Shown one piece after another: positions 55,225 to 64,000 of a DNA stretch of 64,000 bases. This DNA comes from Bacteroidaceae bacterium (GTDB lineage Bacteria > Bacteroidota > Bacteroidia > Bacteroidales > Bacteroidaceae). Numbering within the stretch: the stretch's first letter is position 1; the number at the start of each line of letters is the position of its first letter. The notes under the pieces are model-generated. The model did not search any database, was not told where the DNA came from, and worked only from the letters and a program-made list of their open reading frames with translations. Where the stretch lies: assembly GCA_024699495.1 (NCBI GenBank), contig JAILPK010000001.1:1-64000 (forward strand), given 5' to 3'. The position numbers and the translations under genes were made by a program.

Positions 55225-56745
55225 ATGGCAAAGAAAGCTATGCTGATGATCCTCGACGGATGGGGCATCGGTAACAAAGGAAAAGGTGACGTGATCTATC
55301 AGACGCCAACACCTTACATGGACTATCTAAACACCACTTATCCCAACAGCCAACTGCAGGCCAGCGGCGAGAACGTCGGACTGCCCGACGGACAGATGGG
55401 CAACTCGGAAGTGGGACATCTCAACATCGGAGCTGGACGAGTGGTTTATCAGGATCTTGTCAAAATCAACCGCGCCTGCAAGGACAACTCCATCCTTGAG
55501 AACCCCGAAATCCAAAGCGCATTCAACTACGCCGTGCGCGAAGGCAAAGCCGTTCACTTCATGGGCCTCACCTCCGACGGCGGCGTGCACTCCAGCCTCG
55601 AACATCTCTTCAAGCTGTGTGACATCGCCAAAGAATATAAGGTGCAAAATACTTTTGTTCACTGCTTCATGGACGGGCGTGACACCGACCCCAAAAGCGG
55701 GGTGGGCTTCATTCGCCAGTTGCAGGCCAAATGTGAGGAGACAGGTGCTATTATTGCCAGCATCATCGGCCGCTTTTATGCCATGGACCGCGACAAGCGT
55801 TGGGAACGCGTAAAAATTGCGTACGACCTGCTCATCAGCGGTGAGGGCGTTCAGGCTAAGGATATGGTTGAGGCCATGGAACTCAGCTACGCCGACGGCG
55901 TCACCGACGAGTTCATCAAACCCATCAACAACGCCAACATCGACGGCACCATCAAGGAGGGCGACGTCATCATCTTCTTCAACTACCGCAACGACCGCGC
56001 CAAGGAGCTCACCATAGTCCTCACTCAGCAGGATATGCCCGAGCAGGGAATGAAGACTATCCCCGGCCTGCAGTACTATTGCATGACCCCCTACGACGCA
56101 TCGTTCAAGGGCGTGCACATCCTCTTCCCCAAGGAGAACGTGGAGAACACCCTCGGCGAGTACATCAGCAATCAGGGACTCAAGCAGCTCCACACAGCCG
56201 AGACCGAGAAGTACGCACACGTCACCTTCTTCTTCAACGGCGGACGCGAGCAGCCCTACGAGGGCGAAGACCGCATCCTCGTGGCCAGTCCGAAGGTAGC
56301 CACCTACGACCTCAAGCCCGAGATGTCAGCCTACGAGGTCAAGGACAAGCTCGTCGCAGCCATCAAGGAGGACAAGTACGACTTCATCGTCATCAACTTC
56401 GCCAACGGCGACATGGTGGGCCACACCGGAGTCTATGAGGCCATCGAGAAAGCCGTCGTGGCCGTTGACGCCTGCGTCAAGGAAGTAGTGGAGACCGCCA
56501 AAGCCATGGGCGACTACGAAGTGATTATCATAGCTGACCACGGCAACGCAGACAATGCCATTAATCCTGACGGCACGCCCAACACAGCCCACAGCCTGAA
56601 TCCCGTTCCTTTCATATATATTACTGAGAACAAGCAGGCTGCAGTGGAGAATGGTATCCTTGCCGACGTAGCTCCTTCTATCCTCCATATTATGGGGCTG
56701 GAGCAACCCAAGGATATGACTGGCCATAATCTTATCAAGGACTGA
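55225..56745 (+). CDS. gpmI: 2,3-bisphosphoglycerate-independent phosphoglycerate mutase
   Basis: 506 residues; glycolytic interconversion of 3- and 2-phosphoglycerate with Mn2+. MILDGWG at the start, catalytic Ser61 in GNSEVGH, late metal ligands in ADHGNADN. Strong codon preference (GAC, AAC, ATC) suggests high expression and gives long open antisense frames. Confidence 0.96.
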   Translation: MAKKAMLMILDGWGIGNKGKGDVIYQTPTPYMDYLNTTYPNSQLQASGENVGLPDGQMGNSEVGHLNIGAGRVVYQDLVKINRACKDNSILENPEIQSAFNYAVREGKAVHFMGLTSDGGVHSSLEHLFKLCDIAKEYKVQNTFVHCFMDGRDTDPKSGVGFIRQLQAKCEETGAIIASIIGRFYAMDRDKRWERVKIAYDLLISGEGVQAKDMVEAMELSYADGVTDEFIKPINNANIDGTIKEGDVIIFFNYRNDRAKELTIVLTQQDMPEQGMKTIPGLQYYCMTPYDASFKGVHILFPKENVENTLGEYISNQGLKQLHTAETEKYAHVTFFFNGGREQPYEGEDRILVASPKVATYDLKPEMSAYEVKDKLVAAIKEDKYDFIVINFANGDMVGHTGVYEAIEKAVVAVDACVKEVVETAKAMGDYEVIIIADHGNADNAINPDGTPNTAHSLNPVPFIYITENKQAAVENGILADVAPSILHIMGLEQPKDMTGHNLIKD

Positions 56746-56766
56746 TACAAATCATTATATAATTAT

Positions 56767-56804
56767 GAAACAAGGGGGTGAGTACATCCCCTTGTTTCGT
56801 TTAT
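56767..56804 (+). terminator. Terminator of gpmI
   Basis: GAAACAAGGGGGTG (56767-56780) pairs with CATCCCCTTGTTTC (56785-56798), one G-T pair, loop AGTA, then GTTTATAT. Confidence 0.8.
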
Positions 56805-56883
56805 ATCAGTCAGCAGACTGCCGCTAAAAATCTGATTGCCTGATGTTGAAGAAGGCAGCGCCAAGAATTAGAATCCGAAATGG

Positions 56884-59800
56884 TTAGCTGCTTTTGGAAT
56901 CTGTGGATAGAACTTCACGAAGAAATTGTGAAGTGAAGCCTTTGCCAGAAGCTGCTATCTGTTCTGGGGTGCCAACAGCTACTACATTTCCCCCCTCGCG
57001 CCCGCCTTCTGGTCCCATATCCACGATATAGTCTGCACTCTTGATGACATCGAGGTTGTGTTCGATGACGATTACAGTGTTGCCTCGGTCAACAAGTCGC
57101 TGCAAGACGAGGAGCAGAGCGCGAATATCTTCAAAATGTAGGCCCGTGGTTGGTTCGTCCAGAATGTATAAAGTCCGCCCTGTATCACGGCGGGCTAGTT
57201 CTGTCGCTAATTTGACACGTTGACTTTCGCCACCGCTCAATGTGGTGCTGCTCTGTCCAAGTTTAAGGTATCCGAGTCCGACTTCCTGCAGGGTTTTTAT
57301 TTTCTGCAGTATGTTTGGTTGGTTTTCAAAGAATTCGACAGCCTGATTTATAGTCATATCCAACACGTCGGCTATGCTTTTGCCGCGGAAACGCACCTCA
57401 AGTGTTTCTCGGTTATACCTGCGTCCGCGACATTCCTCACAGGGGACTGTGACGTCTGGCAGGAAGTTCATCTCGATAGACTTGTATCCATTTCCTGCAC
57501 ATGCCTCACAGCGTCCTCCCTTTACATTGAATGAGAAACGTCCCGGCTTATAACCGCGAATGCGGGCCTCTGGCAAACTGACGAAGAGACTCCGGATATC
57601 GTTGAAAACGCCAGTATAAGTTGCAGGATTGCTACGGGGCGTGCGCCCAATAGGGCTCTGGTCAACATCCACAATTTTGTCGATTTGTTCAATCCCCTTG
57701 ATCGCTTTATATGGCAGAGGGTCCCGTAAAGAGTGGTAGAAGTGTTGAGATAAGATTGGTTGCAGGGTGTCGTTGACAAGGGTCGATTTTCCAGATCCGC
57801 TGACGCCAGTGACGCATATCAGTATTCCAAGGGGAAAGTCCACTGTCACATCTTTCAGGTTGTTGCCTGTGCATCCGCTTATACGCAAAGCCCCTTGGTT
57901 CGCGCTCCGGCGAGTTGCAGGTATCTCGATGCTGCGTTCATGAGTCAGATAGCTAAGAGTCAATGATTTTTCATTATGGCGCATTTCCTCTGACTGGACA
58001 TCCCGTTTGCTTTTTTCTTCATGGGGGAGGGTTGTGGTATCCGTTTTTTTTGTCGGGATGGGAAAGGTCGGTTTTCCCTGATACATCACTTCGCCGCCGA
58101 AACGACCAGCAGCCGGCCCGATATCTATAAGCCAGTCGGCGGCATGCATGATGTCCTCGTCATGTTCAACTACAATAACTGTGTTCCCCGTGTTGCGCAG
58201 AGCTTTGAGGGAGTTGATGAGACGGCGGTTGTCCCGTTGGTGCAGGCCGATGCTTGGCTCATCGAGGATATATAGTACGTTTACCAGTTTTGATCCTATC
58301 TGCGTGGCGAGGCGGATGCGTTGGCTTTCTCCACCTGACAGACTCATGCTGGAACGGGATAGACTGAGATATGTTAGCCCTACATCACACAAGAACTGTA
58401 GGCGCTCACTTATCTCCTTAAGAATTTCGGGAGCTATCTGTCGCTGGCGTGCAGACAGTCTTACAGCCGTTTCGTTGATATCAGGATGGGCAATGATGTC
58501 CCCTTTCTCTGTGCTCTTATCTGAGCTAACGCCTACAGGCGTATCAATTTCTTCTTTAAGTTTATTGACCCACTGAGAGAGTTCGCTTATGTCCATGTCG
58601 GACAGCTCTGCAATATTGTGTCCGCCGATGCGGTAGTGAGTGGCTTCTCGGTTGAGACGGGACCCGCCGCATTCCGGGCAGGTCGCCGTGCGACTAAACT
58701 GTGCAGCCCATTTCTGCGCTGTTGCGCTGCTGTCGCCGTCTTGTATTGCCTCGATATATTTTGCGAGTCCGTCGTATGTGACATAATAATCATTTGTAGT
58801 GTGCGCTACAGATGCTGGTATTCGCAGGCGGTCTGCCGACCCATAGATAATCTGTTCCACGGCTTCGTCTGGCACATCGGATAGGGGCGTGCGCATATCG
58901 CATCCAAATTCATTGAGGATAGTTTCCAACTGCCAAAAAATCATGCTCTGTTTGGCTTTGCCTATCGGAGCTATGCCACCGTCATGAACACTTAGTTTCC
59001 GGTCCGGAATGACCTTGTCCACGTCAATAAGGTTTACATATCCGAGACCTTTGCACTGGGGACACCATCCCTGTGGCGAATTGAATGAGAAGTTGTGGGG
59101 CGCGGGGTCGGCATAACTCATCCCTGTTGTCGGACACATAAGTCTGCGCGAATAGTGACGGATGGTTTCAGTCTCGGCATCAAGCACCAACATCATACCA
59201 TCACCCAGTTTCATCGCAGTGGCTACAGACAAGGTGAGGCGCTTGGGAACTGTTGAAATGCTGGTGCTGGACTCGCGGTTCTCTACTTTTATTCTGTCCA
59301 CTACCACCTCAATGGTGTGATTTTTGTAGCGATCTAACTTCATGCCTTGAACCAATTCCTGCATCTCGCCATCTATTCGCACCCACATATATCCACGTCG
59401 TCTTGTCTGTTCCAACAATTCGCGATAGTGGCCCTTGCGGTTGCGCACAAGCGGCGCTAACAGTTGAATCCGATGCCCAGCATAGTCGGTTTGTATGCGC
59501 TCTACTATCTGTTCCTCAGTATATTTGACCATCTTTTCGCCAGTTTGCCACGAATAGGCTTCTCCTGCACGTGCAAAAAGGAGGCGAAGGAAGTCATATA
59601 CCTCAGTGGTTGTTCCTACTGTAGAGCGAGGATTTTTGTTGGTGGTCTTCTGCTCGATACTGATTACAGGCGAAAGTCCAGAAATTTTGTCCACATCAGG
59701 GCGTTCCAGACCGCCGAGGAAATTGCGGGCATAGGCCGAGAATGTCTCGATATAGCGACGTTGACCTTCAGCATAAATTGTGTCAAAGGCCAAACTGCTC

Positions 59801-59964
59801 TTTCCGCTTCCGCTCAGACCGGTGATGACGGTAAGGGAGTTGCGCGGAATCTGCACGTCAATATTCTTCAGGTTATTGACGCGAGCTCCAATTACATTGA
59901 TGAAATCTTTATCAGGGTGTTCCAGTTCCACTGGTCGTATCCTCCTTGATACCGGTAAGGACAT
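56884..59964 (-). CDS. uvrA: Excinuclease ABC subunit A
   Basis: 1026 residues; damage recognition ATPase of nucleotide excision repair. First ATPase: GLSGSGKSS at 49-57, signature LSGGESQRIRLA. Second: GVSGSGKST, LSGGESQRVKLA, LDEPTTGLHFED. C-terminal zinc site intact (CEAC...CEEC). The first zinc site reads CPTT...CPQC (277-280, 301-304), lacking one cysteine. The linker between the halves is longer than usual, with a Lys/Glu-rich insert. Starts inside the 3' end of the T9SS cargo gene (53-bp overlap); GTG at 59931 is an alternative. Confidence 0.95.
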   Translation of the reverse strand: MSLPVSRRIRPVELEHPDKDFINVIGARVNNLKNIDVQIPRNSLTVITGLSGSGKSSLAFDTIYAEGQRRYIETFSAYARNFLGGLERPDVDKISGLSPVISIEQKTTNKNPRSTVGTTTEVYDFLRLLFARAGEAYSWQTGEKMVKYTEEQIVERIQTDYAGHRIQLLAPLVRNRKGHYRELLEQTRRRGYMWVRIDGEMQELVQGMKLDRYKNHTIEVVVDRIKVENRESSTSISTVPKRLTLSVATAMKLGDGMMLVLDAETETIRHYSRRLMCPTTGMSYADPAPHNFSFNSPQGWCPQCKGLGYVNLIDVDKVIPDRKLSVHDGGIAPIGKAKQSMIFWQLETILNEFGCDMRTPLSDVPDEAVEQIIYGSADRLRIPASVAHTTNDYYVTYDGLAKYIEAIQDGDSSATAQKWAAQFSRTATCPECGGSRLNREATHYRIGGHNIAELSDMDISELSQWVNKLKEEIDTPVGVSSDKSTEKGDIIAHPDINETAVRLSARQRQIAPEILKEISERLQFLCDVGLTYLSLSRSSMSLSGGESQRIRLATQIGSKLVNVLYILDEPSIGLHQRDNRRLINSLKALRNTGNTVIVVEHDEDIMHAADWLIDIGPAAGRFGGEVMYQGKPTFPIPTKKTDTTTLPHEEKSKRDVQSEEMRHNEKSLTLSYLTHERSIEIPATRRSANQGALRISGCTGNNLKDVTVDFPLGILICVTGVSGSGKSTLVNDTLQPILSQHFYHSLRDPLPYKAIKGIEQIDKIVDVDQSPIGRTPRSNPATYTGVFNDIRSLFVSLPEARIRGYKPGRFSFNVKGGRCEACAGNGYKSIEMNFLPDVTVPCEECRGRRYNRETLEVRFRGKSIADVLDMTINQAVEFFENQPNILQKIKTLQEVGLGYLKLGQSSTTLSGGESQRVKLATELARRDTGRTLYILDEPTTGLHFEDIRALLLVLQRLVDRGNTVIVIEHNLDVIKSADYIVDMGPEGGREGGNVVAVGTPEQIAASGKGFTSQFLREVLSTDSKSS

Positions 59965-60625
59965 TTACGTCCTTGCGAATATTATATACATGGCCGTCTG
60001 CACCGCGTGCAGAGACATTCACAAAATAGACTCCGTCCTTTACGCGTTTGCCTTTGTACGTGCCATCCCAGCCACCGTTGATATCTGTCCATTCATAAAG
60101 TTTGTGTCCCCAACGGTTGAATATTATTGCGCGGAACTCTACAATGCTCTGATGGTTGGACTTTGCCTTGTATATGTCATTGTGCGCATCTCCGTTAGGT
60201 GAGAAGGCATTTGGCATCTCTAATTTACTCTCAGGAATGACTACAGAAAAGCCGGTGTCTTCTTCTTTGGTGTCATAGGTGATTTGGTTCCCGTCTTTGG
60301 AGAAAGTAGCCATAAGTCTCACTATGAATGAACCGCTTCGGGTGAAAGTGTATTCCAAGTTCTCCTCGAATCTGTGCACGAGCACGTCGGTGGTGTCTTC
60401 TGCAGCATATATTTTCCATTCGTAGCGGGCATCCCATCCGTCTATGTCAGACGGGTTTGCAGCAAACGAGGCCTGAATAGGCGCTGAGACACCTGCAGAT
60501 GCATCATCGGTCTCTTCTCCGTTTCCCAAAACGTAGGTTGCCGTTGGGGCGCAGGTCTGGGCATAGGTGAAAAGAGGGAATAGGAGAAGGAAAAATAGCA
60601 TACCCCATCTGCTGTCTGTTTTCAT
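59912..60625 (-). CDS. T9SS type B cargo protein (gliding-motility-type C-terminal domain)
   Basis: 237 residues from ATG 60625 (signal peptide MKTDSRWGMLFFLLLFPLF...YAQ); the longer frame to 60685 adds only residues before the signal. A PKD-like beta domain (about 40-135) is followed by the CHU_C-type domain: MPNAFSPNGDAHND, FNRWGHKLYEW, WDGTYKGKRVKDGVYF. Type B tails direct export by the type IX system. Lies between pfkA and uvrA. Confidence 0.85.
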   Translation of the reverse strand: MKTDSRWGMLFFLLLFPLFTYAQTCAPTATYVLGNGEETDDASAGVSAPIQASFAANPSDIDGWDARYEWKIYAAEDTTDVLVHRFEENLEYTFTRSGSFIVRLMATFSKDGNQITYDTKEEDTGFSVVIPESKLEMPNAFSPNGDAHNDIYKAKSNHQSIVEFRAIIFNRWGHKLYEWTDINGGWDGTYKGKRVKDGVYFVNVSARGADGHVYNIRKDVNVLTGIKEDTTSGTGTP

Positions 60626-60715
60626 GGATATGAAATTCCGACGGCATATTGAAGTTCTGTAACGTGCTTTTTTAATGTTACTCATAATGATTCTATAATG
60701 TTGTTGTGCAAGGCC

Positions 60716-61693
60716 TTACCTACTCAACACTTCCAACGCGGTGATTAGTTCGCGCTTAAGGGGCTTGTCACTTTTTACGGCATTGGAGAATGGAACATAT
60801 ACGACCTCATCGTTCTTAATGCCTATCATCACGTTGCGCTGGCCGTCCAGAATGGCGTCTATAGCTCCAACACCGAGGCGTGAAGCTAAAATGCGGTCGC
60901 CAGCCGACGGAGAGCCGCCGCGTTGAAGATGACCGAGGATTGATACGCGGACATCATATTCAGGATATTCGTTACGCATGCGTTCTGCGTAATACATAGC
61001 ACCGCATTTAGGACTTTCCGACACAATGACGATGCTGCTGGATTTGGATTTCCTTATACCTCTTCCGATGAAGTTGGCCAGTTGGTCAACAGCGGTGTTG
61101 TCCTCGGGGATAATGGCTGCCTCGGCACCTGCTGCGATAGCAGAATTCTGTGCCAGGAATCCGGCGTCTCTGCCCATAACTTCCACGAAAAATATGCGTT
61201 GGTGCGAGGTGGCTGTGTCACGGATCTTATCCACACATTCCATGATGGTGTTAAGTGTGGTGTCATAACCTATCGTGAGGTCTGTGCCGTTGAGGTCGTT
61301 ATCTATGGTCCCGGGCAGTCCGATGCATGGCACATCATATTCCTGTGCGAAGAGCCGTGCGCCGGTGAGGGAGCCGTTGCCTCCGATTATGATCAGTGCA
61401 TCTATGCCGGCTGCTTTCATGTTCTTGTAGGCTTTGGCACGTCCTTCCTCTGTCATGAATTCCTTGCTCCGGGCTGTTTTCAAGATGGTTCCACCGCGGC
61501 TGATGATGTTGCTGACACTCTCTGTGGTGAATTCCTTAATCTCGTTGTTGATAAGACCTTCATAACCTCTGTAAATAGCCTTGACTTTGAAGTCGTTGGC
61601 TATAGCAGCGCGGGTCACGGCCCGAATGGCAGCATTCATGCCCGGTGCATCTCCTCCAGAGGTGAGTATTCCAATGCAGTTTATCTTATTCAT
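60716..61693 (-). CDS. pfkA: ATP-dependent 6-phosphofructokinase
   Basis: 325 residues. GGDAPGMN at 13-20 (ATP loop), GGNGS at 104-108, catalytic GTIDND at 128-133. Gly at both positions that separate ATP- from PPi-enzymes indicates ATP use. Asn106 stands where E. coli PfkA has Asp103. Its ATG overlaps the alaS TGA (ATGA). Confidence 0.94.
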   Translation of the reverse strand: MNKINCIGILTSGGDAPGMNAAIRAVTRAAIANDFKVKAIYRGYEGLINNEIKEFTTESVSNIISRGGTILKTARSKEFMTEEGRAKAYKNMKAAGIDALIIIGGNGSLTGARLFAQEYDVPCIGLPGTIDNDLNGTDLTIGYDTTLNTIMECVDKIRDTATSHQRIFFVEVMGRDAGFLAQNSAIAAGAEAAIIPEDNTAVDQLANFIGRGIRKSKSSSIVIVSESPKCGAMYYAERMRNEYPEYDVRVSILGHLQRGGSPSAGDRILASRLGVGAIDAILDGQRNVMIGIKNDEVVYVPFSNAVKSDKPLKRELITALEVLSR

Positions 61694-63999
61694 GCTTGTG
61701 TGGTGTTTAAAGCCAGTTCGACGAATTTATCCAGGGCAGCACTCAGTCCGTCAGCATTTCGGCCTCCGGCAGTGGCGAAATGAGGCTGTCCTCCTCCTCC
61801 GCCCTGAATGAGCTTAGCTGCGTCGCGAATCACCTTGCCCACATTCACGCCATTATCCTTAACTAAGTTGTCTGATGCGCCGCATGTGAGCAATGGCTTG
61901 TCTTGATTCATACTTCCGATGGCGATAAGTGCGTCAGGCACTTCGGCCCGAATCTGGAAAACTATGTCCTTCACCGTCTCCGGGGGGAGAAGTAACAAAC
62001 CTTTTATTATTGTTATATCGCCTTTGTGTTCGGCCTTTTCTATCAAAACTTTCTTGGCCAGTTGCCCTTTTTCATGTATAAAGCCCTCTACTTGCTGCTT
62101 CATCTCTGCGTTTTCCATTATTATGCGTTCGATGTTGGCACGCACGTCAGGTTGACCGTTGAACATATTCCGGATAGCCATTACGGTGTCTTCCATGGCA
62201 TAGAGCATTTCCTCAACCTTTGTACCAGTGATGGCCTCGATGCGTCGGATGCCTGCAGCAACACTGCTCTCGGAGATGATTTTGAACATCCCAATCTGAC
62301 CTGTTGCCTTGACGTGGCATCCACCACAGAACTCTACGCTTTTCCCAAACTGAACTACGCGCACGTGGTCGCCGTATTTTTCGCCGAAGAGAGCGATGGC
62401 GCCCAATTCCTTAGCCTTTTCGATAGGAACATTGCGATGGTCTGTCAGAGATATATTCTCACGTATGCGTCCGTTCACGATGCGCTCCACCTCACGCAGT
62501 TCTTCAGGTGTAACCTTCTGGAAATGACTGAAGTCGAAACGCAGTCCGTCTGGTGAAACCAAAGAGCCCTTCTGTTCCACATGTGTGCCAAGCACTTCAC
62601 GCAGAGCTTGGTCAAGGAGGTGGGTAGCGCTATGGTTGGCTTCTGAAGCATGGCGCTTGTCAGTATCAACACATGCCATAAACTCTGCGTCGAGGCATGC
62701 AGGCAGTTGCTTTGCAATATGCACAGTAAGACCGTTCTCGCTCTTGGTATCTATAATCTCAATGGTGTCGTTCTCGCTTACTAATACGCCTTGGTCGCCT
62801 ACTTGTCCGCCCATCTCAGCATAGAATGGAGTCTTGTCCAGGACAATTTGATATGAGGTCTGCTTTTTCTGTGTGATACGACGGTATCTAAGAATGTGGC
62901 AGGCGGTTTCTGTATAGTCCCAACCTACGAATATGCTATCTCCGTGTTGGGCTTCATTTTCGTTAGCTTTCTCACCCTCTTGGACATGGCTTACAGTAAC
63001 CCAATCGTCTGTTTCAACCTTTGCTGCGTTCCTGGCGCGGTCTTTCTGCTTCTTCATTTCTGTGGTGAAGCCATCCTCGTCAACACCTAATCCGTTCTCG
63101 CGACAGATGAGCTGAGTGAGGTCGAGGGGAAATCCATAGGTGTCGAAAAGCGTGAATGCTTCCACACCGCCAATCTCTTTCTTTTCAGCAGCCTTGGTTT
63201 CTGCCATCACCTTGTCGAGCAGGCGGATGCCAGTCTCCAGTGTGCGCAGGAAGGATTCTTCTTCCTCTTTCATCACTTTAGAAATAAGCTCTTGTTGAGC
63301 TACGAGTTCTGGGTATGATGCCCCCATCTCTGCGGTGAGGGTAGGCAGCAGACGATAGATGAATGCCTGTTTCTGGCCTAAGAAGGTATAAGCATAGCGG
63401 ACAGCGCGACGCAAAATGCGTCGAATCACGTATCCTGCTTTGGCATTTCCTGGCAACTGGCCATCAGCAATAGAGAAAGCTACGGCGCGGATATGGTCGG
63501 AAATAACGCGCATAGCCACATCTATATCTTCTCCCTTAGCTTCACCGGATTCATATTTCAGGCCGGTCAGTTCTTCTATTTTTTTGATTATCGGTTGGAA
63601 TACATCTGTGTCGTAGTTACTGTGTTTACCTTGCAGAGCACGTACTAACCGCTCGAAGCCCATTCCAGTGTCTATCACGTTCATTCCGAGAGGAACTAAT
63701 GAACTGTCGGCTTTGCGCTCAAACTGCATAAACACGATGTTCCAAATCTCAATAACCTGTGGGTCGTCTTTATTCACTAAATCACGGCCAGGCACTTTGG
63801 CTTTTTCTTCAGGTGTTCGGCTGTCCAGATGAATCTCTGAGCAGGGACCACACGGACCGGTGTCGCCCATTTCCCAAAAGTTGTCATGCTTGTTGCCGTT
63901 GATTATGTGGTCGGCAGGGACGTGCTTGCCCCAATATCTGGCAGCCTCGTCATCGCGTGCAATCCCCTCTTCAGGAGAACCCTCGAAGACGGTGACATA
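61690..63999 (-). CDS. alaS: Alanyl-tRNA synthetase, N-terminus beyond the window
   Basis: 769 residues visible; roughly the first hundred lie past the right edge. Class II aminoacylation domain part ([15 protein letters not shown]), the editing domain zinc motif HSATH and CGGCH, and a C-Ala domain ending with [14 protein letters not shown]. An ATG at 63870 is internal, not the start, as the frame stays open and homologous to the edge. First visible gene of alaS-pfkA-cargo-uvrA. Confidence 0.96.
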   Translation of the reverse strand, partial: YVTVFEGSPEEGIARDDEAARYWGKHVPADHIINGNKHDNFWEMGDTGPCGPCSEIHLDSRTPEEKAKVPGRDLVNKDDPQVIEIWNIVFMQFERKADSSLVPLGMNVIDTGMGFERLVRALQGKHSNYDTDVFQPIIKKIEELTGLKYESGEAKGEDIDVAMRVISDHIRAVAFSIADGQLPGNAKAGYVIRRILRRAVRYAYTFLGQKQAFIYRLLPTLTAEMGASYPELVAQQELISKVMKEEEESFLRTLETGIRLLDKVMAETKAAEKKEIGGVEAFTLFDTYGFPLDLTQLICRENGLGVDEDGFTTEMKKQKDRARNAAKVETDDWVTVSHVQEGEKANENEAQHGDSIFVGWDYTETACHILRYRRITQKKQTSYQIVLDKTPFYAEMGGQVGDQGVLVSENDTIEIIDTKSENGLTVHIAKQLPACLDAEFMACVDTDKRHASEANHSATHLLDQALREVLGTHVEQKGSLVSPDGLRFDFSHFQKVTPEELREVERIVNGRIRENISLTDHRNVPIEKAKELGAIALFGEKYGDHVRVVQFGKSVEFCGGCHVKATGQIGMFKIISESSVAAGIRRIEAITGTKVEEMLYAMEDTVMAIRNMFNGQPDVRANIERIIMENAEMKQQVEGFIHEKGQLAKKVLIEKAEHKGDITIIKGLLLLPPETVKDIVFQIRAEVPDALIAIGSMNQDKPLLTCGASDNLVKDNGVNVGKVIRDAAKLIQGGGGGQPHFATAGGRNADGLSAALDKFVELALNTTQA

Positions 64000-64000
64000 T

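Noticed and set aside
55327..56220. 297-codon open frame antisense to gpmI
   Set aside because: gpmI is unmistakable; its biased codon use (GAC, AAC, GCC) leaves the opposite strand free of stops. No start context or homology seen.

Overview
The window reads as chromosomal DNA of a Bacteroidales bacterium, most plausibly a gut Muribaculaceae- or Prevotella-like species (the family is inference). Visible reasons: Bacteroidetes-type promoters (TTTG about 20 bp upstream of TAnnTTTG) before many genes; A-rich start regions with few Shine-Dalgarno sites; PorQ and proteins with type IX secretion (T9SS) C-terminal tails; a glycine-lipid acyltransferase pair; PCMD and calycin-like secreted proteins; and a division/cell-wall (dcw) cluster of Bacteroidetes composition using meso-DAP.

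Layout. 1-1.3 kb: an IS4-type transposase cut by the window edge, inserted just upstream of a 52-aa acidic peptide gene. 1.4-2.7 kb: vanZ-like and ribF on the minus strand. 2.8-6.6 kb: two tandem SLC6-type transporters and a membrane-anchored helix-hairpin-helix protein. 6.6-12.9 kb: a three-gene secreted/outer-membrane operon (PCMD lipoprotein, beta-barrel, 1269-aa multidomain protein with a 492-bp internal duplication). 13-15.7 kb: divergent cyclophilin and sppA. 15.75-16.67 kb: a 918-bp gene-free stretch with a 105-bp hairpin and two unrelated tandem-repeat arrays. 16.7-18.9 kb: glsB, glsA and a small secreted protein. 19.3-34.9 kb: the dcw cluster rsmH-ftsL-ftsI-murE-mraY-murD-ftsW-murG-murC-ftsQ-ftsA-ftsZ, without mraZ next to it. 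35.1-37.8 kb: porQ-cmk-ispH on the minus strand. 38.1-43.4 kb: tonB, prenyl synthase, tatD, then exbB-(4-TM protein)-exbD-exbD ending at a strong terminator. 43.4-45.9 kb: an AraC regulator and a RecD/Dda-like helicase. 46-49.7 kb: a bitopic protein, DUF3822, rsmD, birA, pyrH. 49.9-54.9 kb (minus): CapD/PglF-type enzyme, DUF349 protein, CorA. 55.2-56.7 kb: gpmI. 56.9-64 kb (minus): alaS (cut by the edge), pfkA, a T9SS type B cargo protein and uvrA.

Most genes are conserved housekeeping loci. The unexplained content lies between genes: (i) a family of dyad-symmetric intergenic repeats with three copies (murG-murC, ftsZ-ispH, birA-pyrH) sharing a core around TAATGGCTTA; (ii) 22-bp and 28-bp tandem arrays at 16.0-16.5 kb; (iii) three 27-bp tandem repeats that each carry an ATG and an in-frame stop directly before the second transporter's start; (iv) an intrinsic terminator lying inside the first codons of the DUF3822 gene; (v) a perfect 18-bp-stem hairpin resembling fused insertion-sequence ends. 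I see no CRISPR array, phage, restriction or recognisable defence locus, and no rRNA or tRNA gene.
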